Assembly: GCA_963823675.1 (NCBI GenBank)
Contig: CAWGMT010000009.1
Span: forward strand, 1-64,000
Source of the DNA: CAWGMT01 sp963823675
GTDB taxonomy: Bacteria > Planctomycetota > Planctomycetia > Isosphaerales > Isosphaeraceae
Direction: 5' to 3'
DNA: 64,000 nucleotides
In this document: positions 52,002-64,000 of the stretch, one piece after another
Layout of the letters: the number at the start of each line of letters is the position of its first letter
How positions within the stretch are numbered: position 1 is the first letter of the stretch
Translations under genes and position numbers: made by a program
Notes under the pieces: model-generated
Told to the model about the DNA's origin: nothing
The model's database searches: none
The model's input: the letters and a program-made list of their open reading frames with translations, nothing else

Positions 52002-52293
52002 TCACGGCGCCTGCGGCGGGGTGATGTCGATCACGCGCGGGATTCGCACCTCAGTGACGGCCAGCCAATGTCCATTGGGCGAGGCGGCGAGGCAGTCGCC
52101 GGAGCTGCCCGAGGACCGGTCGAAGTAGTCCCTCAGGGCCCCGGTCGCGGTGTCCCAGATCGCAACCGTGATCATCGCAACGGCGGCCACGCGGCGCCCG
52201 TCGGGCGTGAACGCGACGCCGGTGAAGGGCCACTCACGGCGGTTCGCTTTATCAGGCCCATCACCCTCGAAGACCAGCTCGGCGCGAATCGAA
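52002..52293 (-). pseudogene. C-terminal remnant of a WD40-repeat protein
   Basis: The minus-strand reading REWPFTGVAFTPDGRRVAAV, AIWDTATGALRDYFDRSSGS and LAASPNGHWLAVTEVRIPRV is two WD40 blades, ending at 52002. Upstream the coding sequence stops exactly at a REP palindrome (52295–52333), so the N-terminal part, often a Ser/Thr kinase or many blades in planctomycetes, is missing. No start codon is evident. Confidence 0.65.
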
Positions 52294-52294
52294 C

Positions 52295-52333
52295 AAAGGT
52301 GTCAGGAACCGATCCGTGATTCTGACACCTTTT
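52295..52333. repeat. REP palindrome of the AAAGGTGTCAG family
   Basis: AAAGGTGTCAGGAA (52295–52308) and its inverse ending CTGACACCTTT (52323–52333) form a hairpin. The family also occurs at 47702–47738 and, split by the IS, at 48141–48155/49694–49721. Two of the three copies abut broken genes. Confidence 0.85.
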
Positions 52334-52502
52334 CGGAGCTAACAAGTCAAGCAAGACCGAGTGCGGGGAGTTATGCTGTATGATAACGAATCCGGCGGCT
52401 CAGGATTCGGTCGGCGGGCGGAAGCGGCCACACCACGCGAAAGATTGCCTGGCATGAGCCGGACAGCAAATCATCGAGGGTTGTGAGAAGGAACGAAACC
52501 AG

Positions 52503-55399
<2,897 letters not shown>

Positions 55400-55459
55400 C
55401 GCCAATTGACCGACCGACAGGCTATAATGGGTGGCTCGCTGATCTCCTGGAGGCAAACT

Positions 55460-57052
55460 TTGATCGGGCCGTTGCTCATGTTCTTCATGCACGAGGTCTT
55501 GGTCCGGTTCCAACTTTTCAACAGGGCACACCGCGCCTCACGCTCCCGGTTCGCGCCGGCCGTCATTCCGCTCCTGGTCCTCGGATTGCTAACTCTGTTT
55601 GGCTCGTCCCCACCGGCGGCATCGGGCGCCCCCAATGCTCCGAACCTCGTCATCGTGGTCGGCGACGACCACGGCGCGGGCAAGCTCGGGATCGAGGGTG
55701 ATCCGCGCCAGGCGACTCCTCGGCTCGACGGCCTGGCTCGCCAGGGTGTTCTCTTCGAGCGGGCCTACTGTAATTCGCCGCTGTGCACGCCCAGCCGGCA
55801 GTCGCTGATCACCGGCATGCTGCCGCATTCAGTCGGCGTGACCCAGCTCGCCACGCGGCTGTCGGACGGGGTGCTCACTCTGGGCGAGTGGCTGCGCGAC
55901 CAGGGCTACCACACCGCCGCCATTGGCAAGATGCACTTCAACGGGCCTTCGACCCATGGATTCATCGAACGGATCGACAAACCGGAGTGGGAGCGTTATC
56001 TGAAGGCTCATGCCCCCCGCGAAGCCGCCAGGCGCCGTCCCTGGCGGCCGTTCGTCGACCCGGCCGCGAAGTGGCTCAATTCCGACTGCCGCTCGTGCGG
56101 ACTGGGGCAAGAGTCGATGGAAGCCACCTATTTCGTGAACGAGGCGATTCGTGTGATCAAGGCCAACCAGCACCGGCCCTTCGCGATGGTCGTCGGGTTC
56201 AATGAGCCCCACAGTCCCTTCGCGTTTCCGCGCGAATGGCAAGGGCGCTTCAAGCCCAGCCAGTTTGAGGTTCCTCCGGTCTCGGAGCGGGACCGCCTCG
56301 AACAGCCCGCGATCTTTGCCGCGCTCAAGCCGCGGGAGGTCCTCGGCATTCAGGCGGCCTATTTTACTTCGCTCTCGTTCATGGATTCCCAGATCGGCCG
56401 GCTCATCGATGCGCTCGACGAAGCGGGCTTGTCGCGACAGACCCTGGTCGTTTACGTCGGCGACAATGGTTACATGCTGGGCCAGCACGGCCGCTTCGAG
56501 AAGCACTGTTTCTACGAGCCGGCCGTGCGGATCCCGCTCATCATGCGCTGGCCCGATCGCATTCCCGGCAAACGGCGGATCTCGGAGATGGCCGAGATGA
56601 TCGACGTCTTGCCCACGGTGCTCAACCTCATGCAGCTTCCCGTCCCTCCCAGTGCGCAGGGGCTCGACCTTGCACCTCTCGTCCTCGGCAAACCGCAAGC
56701 GAAGGGGCGCGACGTCGTGTTCAGCGAGTACACCGAGAACGAAGAGGCGATGGTCCGCTCGCAGCGGTACAAGCTGATCGTCGGCAGCGGAAAGCGCCTG
56801 CGCCAGGATGGATATCAGATCCGCCAGCCGCTGCCGTTGCCAGGCCCCTACCAGCGCTTATACGACCTGGTCGACGATCCGGGTGAAACCCGGGACAAAA
56901 GTGAGGACCCGGGCTTCGCCGCGGTGAAATCGGACCTGCTCGGGCGGATGTACGAGCGCCTCACCACGACACGCGACGGACTCGAACCGGTCCCGCCCGG
57001 CCTGAACCAACTGGAGACGATCCACTGGTGCCTCGTGCCGCGGGATCGGTGA
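55460..57052 (+). CDS. Exported type-I sulfatase
   Basis: TTG 55460 is six bases after GGAGG; ATG 55478 is the alternative. A signal segment (AVIPLLVLGLLTLFGSSPPA) precedes NLVIVVGDDHGAGKLGI (metal-binding Asp pair) and the formylglycine motif CTPSRQSLITG, where Cys becomes the catalytic aldehyde. GKMHFNGPSTHGF, FNEPHSPF and YVGDNGYMLGQHGRFEKHCF supply further metal and substrate ligands. It is intact at about 530 residues. It removes sulfate esters, typically from algal or host polysaccharides. Planctomycetes carry dozens of these. A formylglycine-generating enzyme must be elsewhere. Confidence 0.92.
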   Translation: MIGPLLMFFMHEVLVRFQLFNRAHRASRSRFAPAVIPLLVLGLLTLFGSSPPAASGAPNAPNLVIVVGDDHGAGKLGIEGDPRQATPRLDGLARQGVLFERAYCNSPLCTPSRQSLITGMLPHSVGVTQLATRLSDGVLTLGEWLRDQGYHTAAIGKMHFNGPSTHGFIERIDKPEWERYLKAHAPREAARRRPWRPFVDPAAKWLNSDCRSCGLGQESMEATYFVNEAIRVIKANQHRPFAMVVGFNEPHSPFAFPREWQGRFKPSQFEVPPVSERDRLEQPAIFAALKPREVLGIQAAYFTSLSFMDSQIGRLIDALDEAGLSRQTLVVYVGDNGYMLGQHGRFEKHCFYEPAVRIPLIMRWPDRIPGKRRISEMAEMIDVLPTVLNLMQLPVPPSAQGLDLAPLVLGKPQAKGRDVVFSEYTENEEAMVRSQRYKLIVGSGKRLRQDGYQIRQPLPLPGPYQRLYDLVDDPGETRDKSEDPGFAAVKSDLLGRMYERLTTTRDGLEPVPPGLNQLETIHWCLVPRDR

Positions 57053-57073
57053 TGTCGGCACTGTAGCGAAAGT

Positions 57074-57511
57074 TCACTCGATCTCATAGATCGCGCCGCG
57101 GGGATCGCGGGGAACGACCCGTTGCGCCGTGCAGTCCACGAGCAGATCGAGGTCCTCGAGCACGATCGCGCCGAGCAGGGCGGATTTTCGTCTCGGCTCG
57201 ACGATGGCGGTAAAGGTGCCATGGCGGCCCAGGAGCCGGACGTAGACCCCTTCCACCCCCTCGCGCTGGGCTTTTCGGCCGTCGGCGTAACGCACGTTGA
57301 TCTTATCGCCCAGCGGCAGGCCCAGCCGCTTCACGACGGCATGCGGCAGCACCAGCTTCGTTTCCCCGGAGTCTACCACGCTCTGGATCGTTTCTCGACG
57401 CACCTGGTCCGGCGCCAGCATCCCTCGGCGCACCAGGGCAAGGTCATCGTTGTTAGCAACCTCGATCTCGACGCTGAAGCGTCCCACGCCGTTGGTTCCT
57501 TTGGCTGTCAT
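57074..57511 (-). CDS. Retropepsin-like (clan AA) aspartic protease-fold protein
   Basis: MTAKGTNGVGRFSVEIEVAN is followed by IQSVVDSGETKLVLPHAVVK, where DSG replaces the usual DTG active-site motif, and LLGAIVLEDLDLLVDCTAQR, the hydrophobic-hydrophobic-Gly motif of the fold. It is intact at 145 residues and cytosolic. Single-domain retropepsin-like proteins in bacteria dimerise; proteolysis has been shown for few. The last bases converge on the sulfatase gene. Compare the broken relative at 28.3–29.0 kb. Confidence 0.75.
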   Translation of the reverse strand: MTAKGTNGVGRFSVEIEVANNDDLALVRRGMLAPDQVRRETIQSVVDSGETKLVLPHAVVKRLGLPLGDKINVRYADGRKAQREGVEGVYVRLLGRHGTFTAIVEPRRKSALLGAIVLEDLDLLVDCTAQRVVPRDPRGAIYEIE

Positions 57512-57938
57512 TGCCTTCGCCCTCCTCCTCCCGCCGGCACACCGATGCTTATCCCCGCTGATTGGATTGTATGCGCCTCGGCGAAGCCGAGCAACAGCAC
57601 GAATGGAGGGATACCGAAAGCGGTATCGACCGAAGCGGCCGATCTAAATGGGCTTGCGTGATCCTGGGAGGGCGAGGCTCCGTCCGAGCCGCCTTGGAGA
57701 ATGGCTCGCGGGGAGGCTCGCCCTCCCCGAATCGTGCAAGGCCATTTAGCGCTGCCTCGGAGCGTAGTGTTCAGGTATGATGCTTATGCGCTGCGCGAGA
57801 ATAAGTTCGGCGACTTCATCGTTGTGGTGCAGGCATCTCGCCTGCATTCCCCGAGCCGGCAGGCGGGACGCCTGCACCACAATTGCCAAAGTTATTTCCG
57901 CGCCCTCCCTTGTGTCACCCTAGGTCCGGAGACCGGCG
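57512..57938. repeat. Intergenic stretch with the second TTGTGGTGCAGG palindrome
   Basis: A hairpin with 24-base arms (57822–57845 and 57859–57882; two mismatches) and its AAAGTTATT flank duplicate the REP at 48067–48127 in the opposite orientation. Upstream, 57670–57730 carries short G/C palindromes. No gene is supported. Confidence 0.75.
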
Positions 57939-59162
57939 ATGCAGTCCTCCTCCTTCGCGCGCCACTTCCCGACGTTTGATCGGTTCTTGATGGTCATCGC
58001 GTCCGCGCTCAATTGGGCCCTGCTCCGGATCCAAAGAAATCGGCGAGCAATCATGGCGCTTGCGCTCGTGGCCGCCGTCTTGCTTGGTTGGCGCGAATAC
58101 CTGGTACACATCCAGCGCGATGCGGTCGCGGCAATCGAGCGAGCGGGTGGAGGTGTTACCTATGACTGGGAGTGGCGCAACGGCCGCCCACTGCGGCCGG
58201 GCAACGGCCCGCGGTCCCTGGGGACTTTGCCGCCGCCTTGGCGGAAGTGGCTCGCGAGCGCCCTGGGGCCTGACCTGGTCGGGAATGTCGTCGCCGTCAA
58301 CTTCCATGGACGCAAGGACGCCACGGCCGATTCCGTGCTGAAAGACGTCGCCCGCCTGCGCGGGCTGGAGTATCTCTCGCTGTACGACTCGGCAGTGACC
58401 AACGAGGGCCTGGCGAGCCTGCGAGACTTGACCGGCCTCAAGGTGCTCCACCTTCATGGGACCGCGGTTGGCGGGCCTGGCCTGGCCTGCCTCGAGCGCA
58501 TGGCCAGCCTGGAGGAGCTCATGCTTCCCGACAGGGCCGTCTCCGATGCGGAACTCGCGCATCTGGCGGGCCTGACCAACCTCAAGCACCTCAGGCTCTT
58601 CGGCAAGCAATTGACGAACGCGGGACTGGCTCATCTTGGGGCCATGTCGCAAATGGAAAACCTGTGCCTGCGGCAGACGAGCATCACGACGCTCGAGCCG
58701 ATCCGGGCAATGACGAAGTTGAAGTTTCTCAACGTCGTCGGATCGCCGATCGACGATGCGGGCCTGAAACCGGTCGCGGGCTTCACGAAGCTGGAGGGTC
58801 TCTGGCTGGGCAGCACGCGGGTTACCGACGCGGGGATGGTGCATCTTGCCGGACTGCCGAGTTTGATGACCCTGGACCTGGACCAGACGAATATCGGCGA
58901 TACCGGGCTTGGCGTCGTATGCAACCTGCCGGGGATTTTCCACCTCAACCTCTACGCCACGAAAGTGACCGATGCCGGCCTGACCCGCAGTCTAGGCGCT
59001 ACCATGTGCCAGAATCTGGTAGTCTCGGGGCCGCAGGTCACACCGGCGATGCTCGCCTTGCTGCGCGCGCAGTACCCTGGCATGAAGATCGTCGGGGCGG
59101 ATCTGAAAATGCCGATGGCCCCATCCGGCACGCGGAGGCGAATCGGCCAACGGGCGCCATAG
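57939..59162 (+). CDS. Membrane-anchored leucine-rich-repeat protein
   Basis: ATG 57939 gives a basic N-terminus and one anchor (AIMALALVAAVLLGWREYLV). A juxtamembrane region (AIERAGGGVTYDWEWRNGRP) common to planctomycete LRR proteins follows, then about ten repeats (LRGLEYLSLYDSAVTNEGLA, LTNLKHLRLFGKQLTNAGLA, LVTDAGMVHLAGL-like). It is intact over 407 codons. Probably a surface or periplasmic interaction protein. It converges on the AbiU2-type gene, with 22 bases between stops. Confidence 0.87.
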   Translation: MQSSSFARHFPTFDRFLMVIASALNWALLRIQRNRRAIMALALVAAVLLGWREYLVHIQRDAVAAIERAGGGVTYDWEWRNGRPLRPGNGPRSLGTLPPPWRKWLASALGPDLVGNVVAVNFHGRKDATADSVLKDVARLRGLEYLSLYDSAVTNEGLASLRDLTGLKVLHLHGTAVGGPGLACLERMASLEELMLPDRAVSDAELAHLAGLTNLKHLRLFGKQLTNAGLAHLGAMSQMENLCLRQTSITTLEPIRAMTKLKFLNVVGSPIDDAGLKPVAGFTKLEGLWLGSTRVTDAGMVHLAGLPSLMTLDLDQTNIGDTGLGVVCNLPGIFHLNLYATKVTDAGLTRSLGATMCQNLVVSGPQVTPAMLALLRAQYPGMKIVGADLKMPMAPSGTRRRIGQRAP

Positions 59163-59184
59163 CCGCGTCTGGCTCGGCAAGAAG

Positions 59185-59790
59185 TTACTTCACCCCTGCC
59201 GCCAGGACCTCCTGGGCCTGCTTGATCCAGTCGCAGAGCTCCCGCGCGCCGCCGGAATACGCCGGCGGAAACGCCGGGGCTACGTCGGCGTAGTGGCCGT
59301 AAACCGCTCTCAAGATCTCGCTCGCGAGCCGAAGAATCTCGTCGATCTGGGGCCGGCCGACTCCTGGAAGCAGGTTTTCCTGGGGATTGACGGCGGACCC
59401 CAGATCGTTGTGCGTGATGTATCGGTTGCGATGGAGGCGCACATTTCCGCAGGCTGCCTGGAAGGCCGTCACGAGCTTATCGACCTTGGGAAGGTCGGGA
59501 CACTTGCCCAGGAGGATCGCGAACGAGAGATTCACGCCCGCTAGCGAGGGCGTCGGGTCGCTCAGCCGGCAGATGGTCATGAGCATGTCGGCGCGCAGCG
59601 ACTCCTCGACGGTTTGAAAAAACGCCCGCGCCAGATTCGACAGGAGCCGGGTGTTTTCAGGTTCCTGGAACAGTTCGAGATAAAAGCTCCACTTCACGTC
59701 GAGCATTGCGACATCATCGCAGAGGTCCGCGCAGGCATCGCGGATCTCCTCCGGGATTTTCTCGTTGTAGCCAGGTCGTGCCTCAGGCAT
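59185..59790 (-). CDS. HEPN-domain protein of the AbiU2 type; candidate phage-defence or toxin protein
   Basis: ATG 59790 (MPEARPGYNEKIPEEIRDAC) is chosen because upstream codons lie in REP repeats. The helical core VAMLDVKWSFYLELFQEPEN, LARAFFQTVEESLRADMLMT and ICRLSDPTPSLAGVNLSF matches the layout of HEPN_AbiU2. The segment VRLHRNRYITHNDLG carries the HEPN RNase motif R-x4-6-H. About 200 residues, intact. AbiU is a lactococcal abortive-infection system; HEPN proteins often cut RNA upon infection. No paired antitoxin or nucleotidyltransferase is adjacent, so it would act alone or be an orphan. Confidence 0.65.
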   Translation of the reverse strand: MPEARPGYNEKIPEEIRDACADLCDDVAMLDVKWSFYLELFQEPENTRLLSNLARAFFQTVEESLRADMLMTICRLSDPTPSLAGVNLSFAILLGKCPDLPKVDKLVTAFQAACGNVRLHRNRYITHNDLGSAVNPQENLLPGVGRPQIDEILRLASEILRAVYGHYADVAPAFPPAYSGGARELCDWIKQAQEVLAAGVK

Positions 59791-60437
59791 GATCGTTGCT
59801 CCCCGCCAAGGATCCTGGTCGATGATAAGCGATTCGGCAAGGGAATGGCAGGCCTGGCGGCGGCGGGGAGAGGCTCCGGATTTGGCGAACAGCTTGAGTC
59901 GATTTACTGCGTCATCTGTCATATTAATGCATCCCGCGCACCCTGTAATTGAGTGTGCCGGGACCACCCCCCCTGGCCCTGGCGTGATGAAAAGTCGGGG
60001 TTTAGCGTGCTTGATAGATGGTTTCGAGACGCGTGTTTTTGTTGCACGCGATAGAATTAAGGCGCGAGCGATCCATCCCTTTCCCCCCCTTGCTAAGGGG
60101 GGGCCAGGGGGGGTGGGGGCGCACGCTTCGGAGAGGGTGAATGCCTTTCCGCTTCCTGATACAACCAGGATTCGCAACGATCTCAAAACCGGTTTCTCCC
60201 CCTTGTTTCCCAGGCGATTGGTCGGATTTGCAGACCGCTTCGAGCAGCCGCGACGAGGCCGGCGGAAGAAGGCCGGACGAACGCCGTGCAATTGGTTGTG
60301 CCGCGGCCACCCCCCCTGCCCCCCCTTAGCAAGGGGGGGAGAGAAAACGGGGCGCTCGCCGAGGCTGCGCAATGAATGTGAGAGGAATGCCGTAGTCCCT
60401 CAGGGGCCACCTTTCATCACCCCACCCTGGCCCCCCC
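59791..60437. repeat. Three copies of a G/C-run REP (CCCCCCTTAGCAAGGGGGG)
   Basis: Near-identical palindromes lie at about 60083–60102, 60319–60339 and 60431–60451 in mixed orientation, each next to GGCCAGGGTGGGG-type tails. The intervening DNA (59830–60070, 60110–60300) shows no gene. Such runs make strong hairpins and may end transcription of the genes on both sides. Confidence 0.8.
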
Positions 60438-63400
60438 TTAGCAAGGGGGGGAAAGATCACTTTTCCAATCTCCGTCGGTGTTTCGTGGTTCAGGTACGGC
60501 CGGCATCGCGAAGCCGGGGAGCGGCTCGGGCTCGGGCTGGCCCTCGTGGATCAGGCAGCCGGTGTCGGCGGGCAGGTCGTGGAAGCGGTCCAGGCGGCCG
60601 GAGGGCCAGCGGACCTCGATCTCGTCGATCCTCCGCGCGGGGCCCAGTCCGAAATGGAGCCGCGGGTCGCTCGACGAGGCGTAGCTGCCGCCGCCGGACC
60701 GCCAGGCGGTCTGGCGGCGGCCGCCGCTCTTGATCGTCACGCGGGCCCCGATGGCGTCGCGGGGCGACGCGGTGCCCACCAGGCGAATCGTGAGGAAATG
60801 GCCGGCATGCTCGGTTCGGTTGTGGAAGTAGGCCAAGGGCGCGTTCTGCGCGACGAGCAGGAGGTCGATGCGGCCGTCATTGTCGAGGTCGGCCTGGGCG
60901 AGGCCGCGGCCGATCCGCGGGATGTTCCAGGGCGCGCCGCTTTGCGACGAGATGTCGGTCAAACGGCCCGCGCGATCGCCCGCCAGGAGCTGGGCCGGCA
61001 TGGCATAGGGGACCGTGGGGCGAAGGTCCTGAACGTGGCCGTTGGCGGTCGCCAGGTCGAGGAGGCCGTCGTTGTCAACGTCGAGGAACGTAACGCCGAA
61101 GCCCAGCAGGAACCGGCTCGGGGCCTTGAGCCCGACGGACGTCGTGGCATCGGCGAACATTCCGCTCCCCAGGTTGCGATAGAACGTCGATGACTCGCCG
61201 AAGAAGTTGGTGACCGCCAGGTCGGGGCGGCCGTCGCCGTCCAGGTCGCCGCAGGCGATCCCCATCCCGGCCTGGTAGCCCCCGTCGGCGTTGCACGCCA
61301 CCCCGGCCTCGTGGCCGATCTCCTCGAATCGCAGGTTGCCCCGGTTGTGGAAGAGGAAGTTGGCCGTCATGTCGTTGGCCACGAACAGGTCGACCCGGCC
61401 GTCGTCGTCGAGGTCGGCGGCGACGACGCCCAGGCCGCGGCCATCGCGGTCGACGATCCCAGCCGCGGCGGAGACGTCGACGAACCGGCCGCCGTCGTTG
61501 CGGAAGAGGTGATCGGGCCGGGCGGGAAACCCCAGCGGCAGGCACGAGACGTACTGGCCGGGCGCCCGAGGGTCGCGGCACAGGGCCGGGCTGCTCGGCG
61601 TCCCAGGCCAGGTAGTGGCACACATACAGGTCGAGGTCGCCATCGCCGTCGAAGTCGGCGAAGGCGGAGGAGGTCGGCCAGTCGCGGTCTCCGGCCAGCC
61701 CGGCCGCAAGGGTCGCGTCGTCGAACGTGCCATCGCCTTGGTTGTGATACAGGGCGTACGACCGCCAGCGCGTGACGAACAGGTCGGGGCGGCCGTCGTT
61801 GTCGTAATCGCCGGCGGTCACACCGAAGGCATAGCCGCGGCCGATCCGCGCGAGGCCCGCGGCGGCCGTCACGTCCTCGAACGTGCCATCACGGCGATTG
61901 CGAAATAGCCGGTCGCCTCCATCCGAACCGGCCTGCGCCGGGCCTGGGCGGAAACGGTCCGCCTTGCACGAGATAGACATCGAGCCAGCCGTCGCCGTCG
62001 TAGTCGAGCACGGCGACGCCCCCGCCGATGGTCTCGGGGATCTGGTGCTCCGGCGATTCCCCGTTGTGGTAGACAAAGCCAAGACCCGCCGGCTGCGCGT
62101 CGTCGCGGAAGGCGATGGCGGCGCGGTTGGCCGAAACCAGCAGGCCCGGCAGGCCGGCCGCCGTCGATGCCGCGACCGGCGGGCAAGTGCCGGACGGGCA
62201 CACCAGCGAGAGGAGCGACGCCCCGGCCGGGAAAACCGGGTCCGCCATCCGCGGGTCGCTGGCAAGGCGGTCGAGCTCCGTGCGGGCGAGTCGATCGCTG
62301 GCGTCGCGCTCCAGTGCAAGCGCGAGCCAGCCTCGAGCTTCGAACCAGCGGCCGAGCCGCTCGGCCAGCACGGCGCGCTCGTGCAGCTCCTCCCGCGGGA
62401 TCGGATCGCGCTCCACGACCAAGAGCCGTGCGTAGCGCTCGAAATCCCGCTGGATCGCGGCCTGGCGGCGGCGGAGTGCGGCGGCGCGCTGGGCATCGCC
62501 GGCCTCGAAGGCGAGCGCGGCCAGGCGATCGAGCGCTCTGGTGTTGCCGGGCTGTAGCACGGCGAGCTCTTCGAGAGCCGCGCGCTCCGCGGCCGGGTCG
62601 CGGCGCTGCGCCTCCAGCCACGCGCGGAGCGAGAATCGCTTCGTGCGCCGTCAAGCGATCGGCGGGAACCTTGGCCATGGCTCGCATGGCCTCCTCGGGC
62701 TCGCCGGCATCGTATGCCCATTGCAAGAGTGCGCGCGAGACGACCGGGTCGTCCGGGCGCCGGGCCTGGCAACGGGCGAGCCAGCGCCGCGCCTCGGATT
62801 GCTTGCCATACCGCGATGCGAGATATGCGCGCGCCAGCCAGGCCCGATCGTCGTCGGGTGCCGTGCTGGCCGCCCGGTCGAGGATGGGCTGGACCTCTTC
62901 GGCGGCGACGACGACGGAATCGAGCCGCCAGCGCTCGCGAAGCGCGGCGGCCCGGTCGCCGATCGTGCCGATGCGCGCGATCTCCTCGAACAGCCGGCGG
63001 GCCTCGTCGCCGCGACCTTCCCAGAGCAGGAGCTGGGCCCAGGACCACCGCGCCTTCAGTCCCACGGTCCCAGCGCCCCTGGCCGCGGCGACCAGAGCGG
63101 TCTCGGCTGCGGTCAGCCGGCCCAGGGACAGCAGTGCCCGGCCTCGAGCCAGGACGGCCAGCGCCAAGGCCGGCGACCCTGCCGGCACTCGCGCCCAGGC
63201 CGAAAGCGCCGCTTCCGGCCGGCCCAGCGATGCCTCGCACTCGCCCAGCAGATACGCGACCTCGCCCTGCCGGGGCCACCACGCCGAGAGCCGCGCCAGC
63301 CGATCCCGCGCCGCCGCGTATTGCTGGACCTCCATCCGCCCTTTGGCCCACGCCAAGCCCGCGCGCACCTGCAAACCGCCCGCCAGCAGCCAACCCGAAC

Positions 63401-63462
63401 CACGCGAGGACCATCGCCAGCAAGCCGATCGCAATACCGGCGGCAATCCGGGAACGAACCAT
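60438..63462 (-). CDS. Exported TPR + FG-GAP/VCBS + ASPIC/UnbV (CRTAC-type) protein (many frameshifts)
   Basis: ATG 63462 (VRSRIAAGIAIGLLAMVLAW) begins a signal/anchor. TPR helices follow (VAYLLGECEASLGRPEAALS, ALLQWAYDAGEPEEAMRAMA). Then a seven-bladed propeller of FG-GAP repeats with calcium-binding DxDxDGxxD loops: AVLDYDGDGWLDVYLVQGGP, TAGDYDNDGRPDLFVTRWRS, ADLDDDGRVDLFVANDMTAN, CGDLDGDGRPDLAVTNFFGE. It ends in an ASPIC/UnbV domain (LTIRLVGTASPRDAIGARVT, EVRWPSGRLDRF). About 1000 residues. Six or so one-base insertions break it. Surface or periplasmic calcium-binding; the exact job is unknown. Confidence 0.87.
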
Positions 63463-63476
63463 CACGCCCTCAAATT

Positions 63477-63900
63477 TCAGAACCCCCGGATGTCGATCGC
63501 AGGGTTGAGTCCCTTCAGAGTCAGGAGGAGGTTGACCAATTTCCTGAAGCGGTTGGGCAATCGCACCTGTCCTCCAGCGTATTCCACGCGCAGGGTCCTC
63601 CGCCCGAAGCTTCGTCCGATCGAGCCGATATTGGCGGCTTGAACCCTTGTCGTGCCCCGACGGCTCTGGAAGTTCACCCAGCCATCCTCCGTGATGGTGA
63701 TCTCGGTCGGCATCTTGGGCAATTGCACATAGAACAGCCAGCCGAACAGGGCGATACCGGCCAGGAGCAACAACCGGAGCGCCAGAGGGGTCGGATGGGT
63801 CACGGCGAAGACGTAGAGAAACCCTGCGACGGCCGTCAGGGATAACCTTGATCCCGAAACGTGACCAGCGGTAGAGGCGTGACACACGGTAGGTCTTCAT
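63477..63900 (-). CDS. Small two-helix membrane protein with a PH-like C-terminal domain (one frameshift)
   Basis: ATG 63900 (KTYRVSRLYRWSRFGIKVI) shifts frame by one base near 63845 and continues as TAVAGFLYVFAVTHPTPLAL, a membrane hairpin completed by LRLLLLAGIALFGWLFYVQL. A beta-rich C-terminus (MPTEITITEDGWVNFQSRRG, ANIGSIGRSFGRRTLRVEYA) resembles bacterial PH-like domains. It lies 14 bases upstream of the FG-GAP gene on the same strand, so they are probably co-transcribed. About 140 residues; function unknown. Confidence 0.6.
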
Positions 63901-64000
63901 CGGATTCACCCCGTCGTTGTCTTTCGGATGTTCAAGGCACTGAAGCCTTATTCGGGAATCGGGCCGGTTTATTGACGTGCTGTCTGGCGGCGGTCAACTT

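Noticed and set aside
60002..60372. N-terminal extension of the AbiU2-type protein
   Set aside because: The upstream part of that frame is REP sequence and Pro-rich filler; ATG 59790 begins the conserved region.
62167..63845. Plus-strand open frames over the FG-GAP gene
   Set aside because: Antisense artefacts of GC-rich coding; no motifs, extreme Arg/Ala/Pro bias.
61075..63909. A 944-codon minus-strand open frame
   Set aside because: It only follows the true FG-GAP protein in patches; the real protein alternates among frames because of one-base insertions, and long Arg/Pro-rich stretches of this frame are non-coding shadows.

Overview
Most of the window (about 15–64 kb) reads as a planctomycete chromosome. 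The signs are GC-rich coding, DUF1583/NPCBM, FG-GAP/ASPIC (CRTAC) and leucine-rich-repeat proteins, a formylglycine sulfatase, a large MoxR/DUF58/BatA locus, many palindromic REP-like repeats and methanopterin-type C1 genes. The first ~12.5 kb is less GC-rich and looks acidobacterial: a decayed MobF relaxase, an IPT/TIG secreted protein, an RHS protein and a di-heme oxidoreductase. Between about 12.5 and 15 kb there are several abrupt changes of composition and gene affinity: a truncated sigma-54 activator, an FKBP lipoprotein, a broken membrane protein and a 47-codon fragment of a 2-oxoacid:ferredoxin oxidoreductase. That stretch is either a mosaic or an assembly chimera, probably metagenomic. 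No taxonomic marker gene is present, so these affiliations are inferred from protein families.

Almost every long gene contains one or more single-base frameshifts. They are densest at 31–39 kb and 60–63 kb, and those I resolved there are extra bases in short G/C runs, so sequencing error is the likeliest cause. Genes split this way are given as one feature with the shifts noted.

Layout. 1–0.65 kb: remnant of a conjugative relaxase, then a 127-bp palindrome. 1.5–10.6 kb: secreted TIG protein, RHS protein and an overlapping small membrane protein that may be its immunity partner. 10.7–14.6 kb: esterase, then the junction zone. 15–18.5 kb: a minus-strand formylmethanofuran dehydrogenase operon in the order fwdD-fwdB-fwdA. 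FwdB carries an in-frame UGA exactly at the metal-ligand Cys/Sec position, directly before His-Gly-Pro and followed by a strong hairpin at bacterial SECIS distance. This is the most interesting observation in the window. 19–28 kb: a MITE-like element, an alpha/beta hydrolase, three secreted planctomycete proteins, a Phd/YefM antitoxin coupled to a zinc-ribbon protein, and a retropepsin-like pseudogene.

29–42 kb is an eight-gene minus-strand operon: PQQ-propeller, SIMPL, prenyltransferase-repeat protein, MoxR, DUF58, BatA-like, VWA/GATase-like and DUF4175-like. It probably builds a MoxR-controlled envelope complex. 42–52 kb is an accessory zone of heptamer-based minisatellites, REP palindromes, an IS4-family element inserted cleanly into a REP palindrome (11-bp target duplication), gene remnants, a GH16 glucanase and LRR and ankyrin proteins. 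52–64 kb holds a UvrA homologue, a sulfatase, a retropepsin-like protein, an LRR protein, a HEPN/AbiU2-type protein, three G/C-run REPs, an FG-GAP/ASPIC protein and a small membrane protein. I saw no rRNA, tRNA or CRISPR array.
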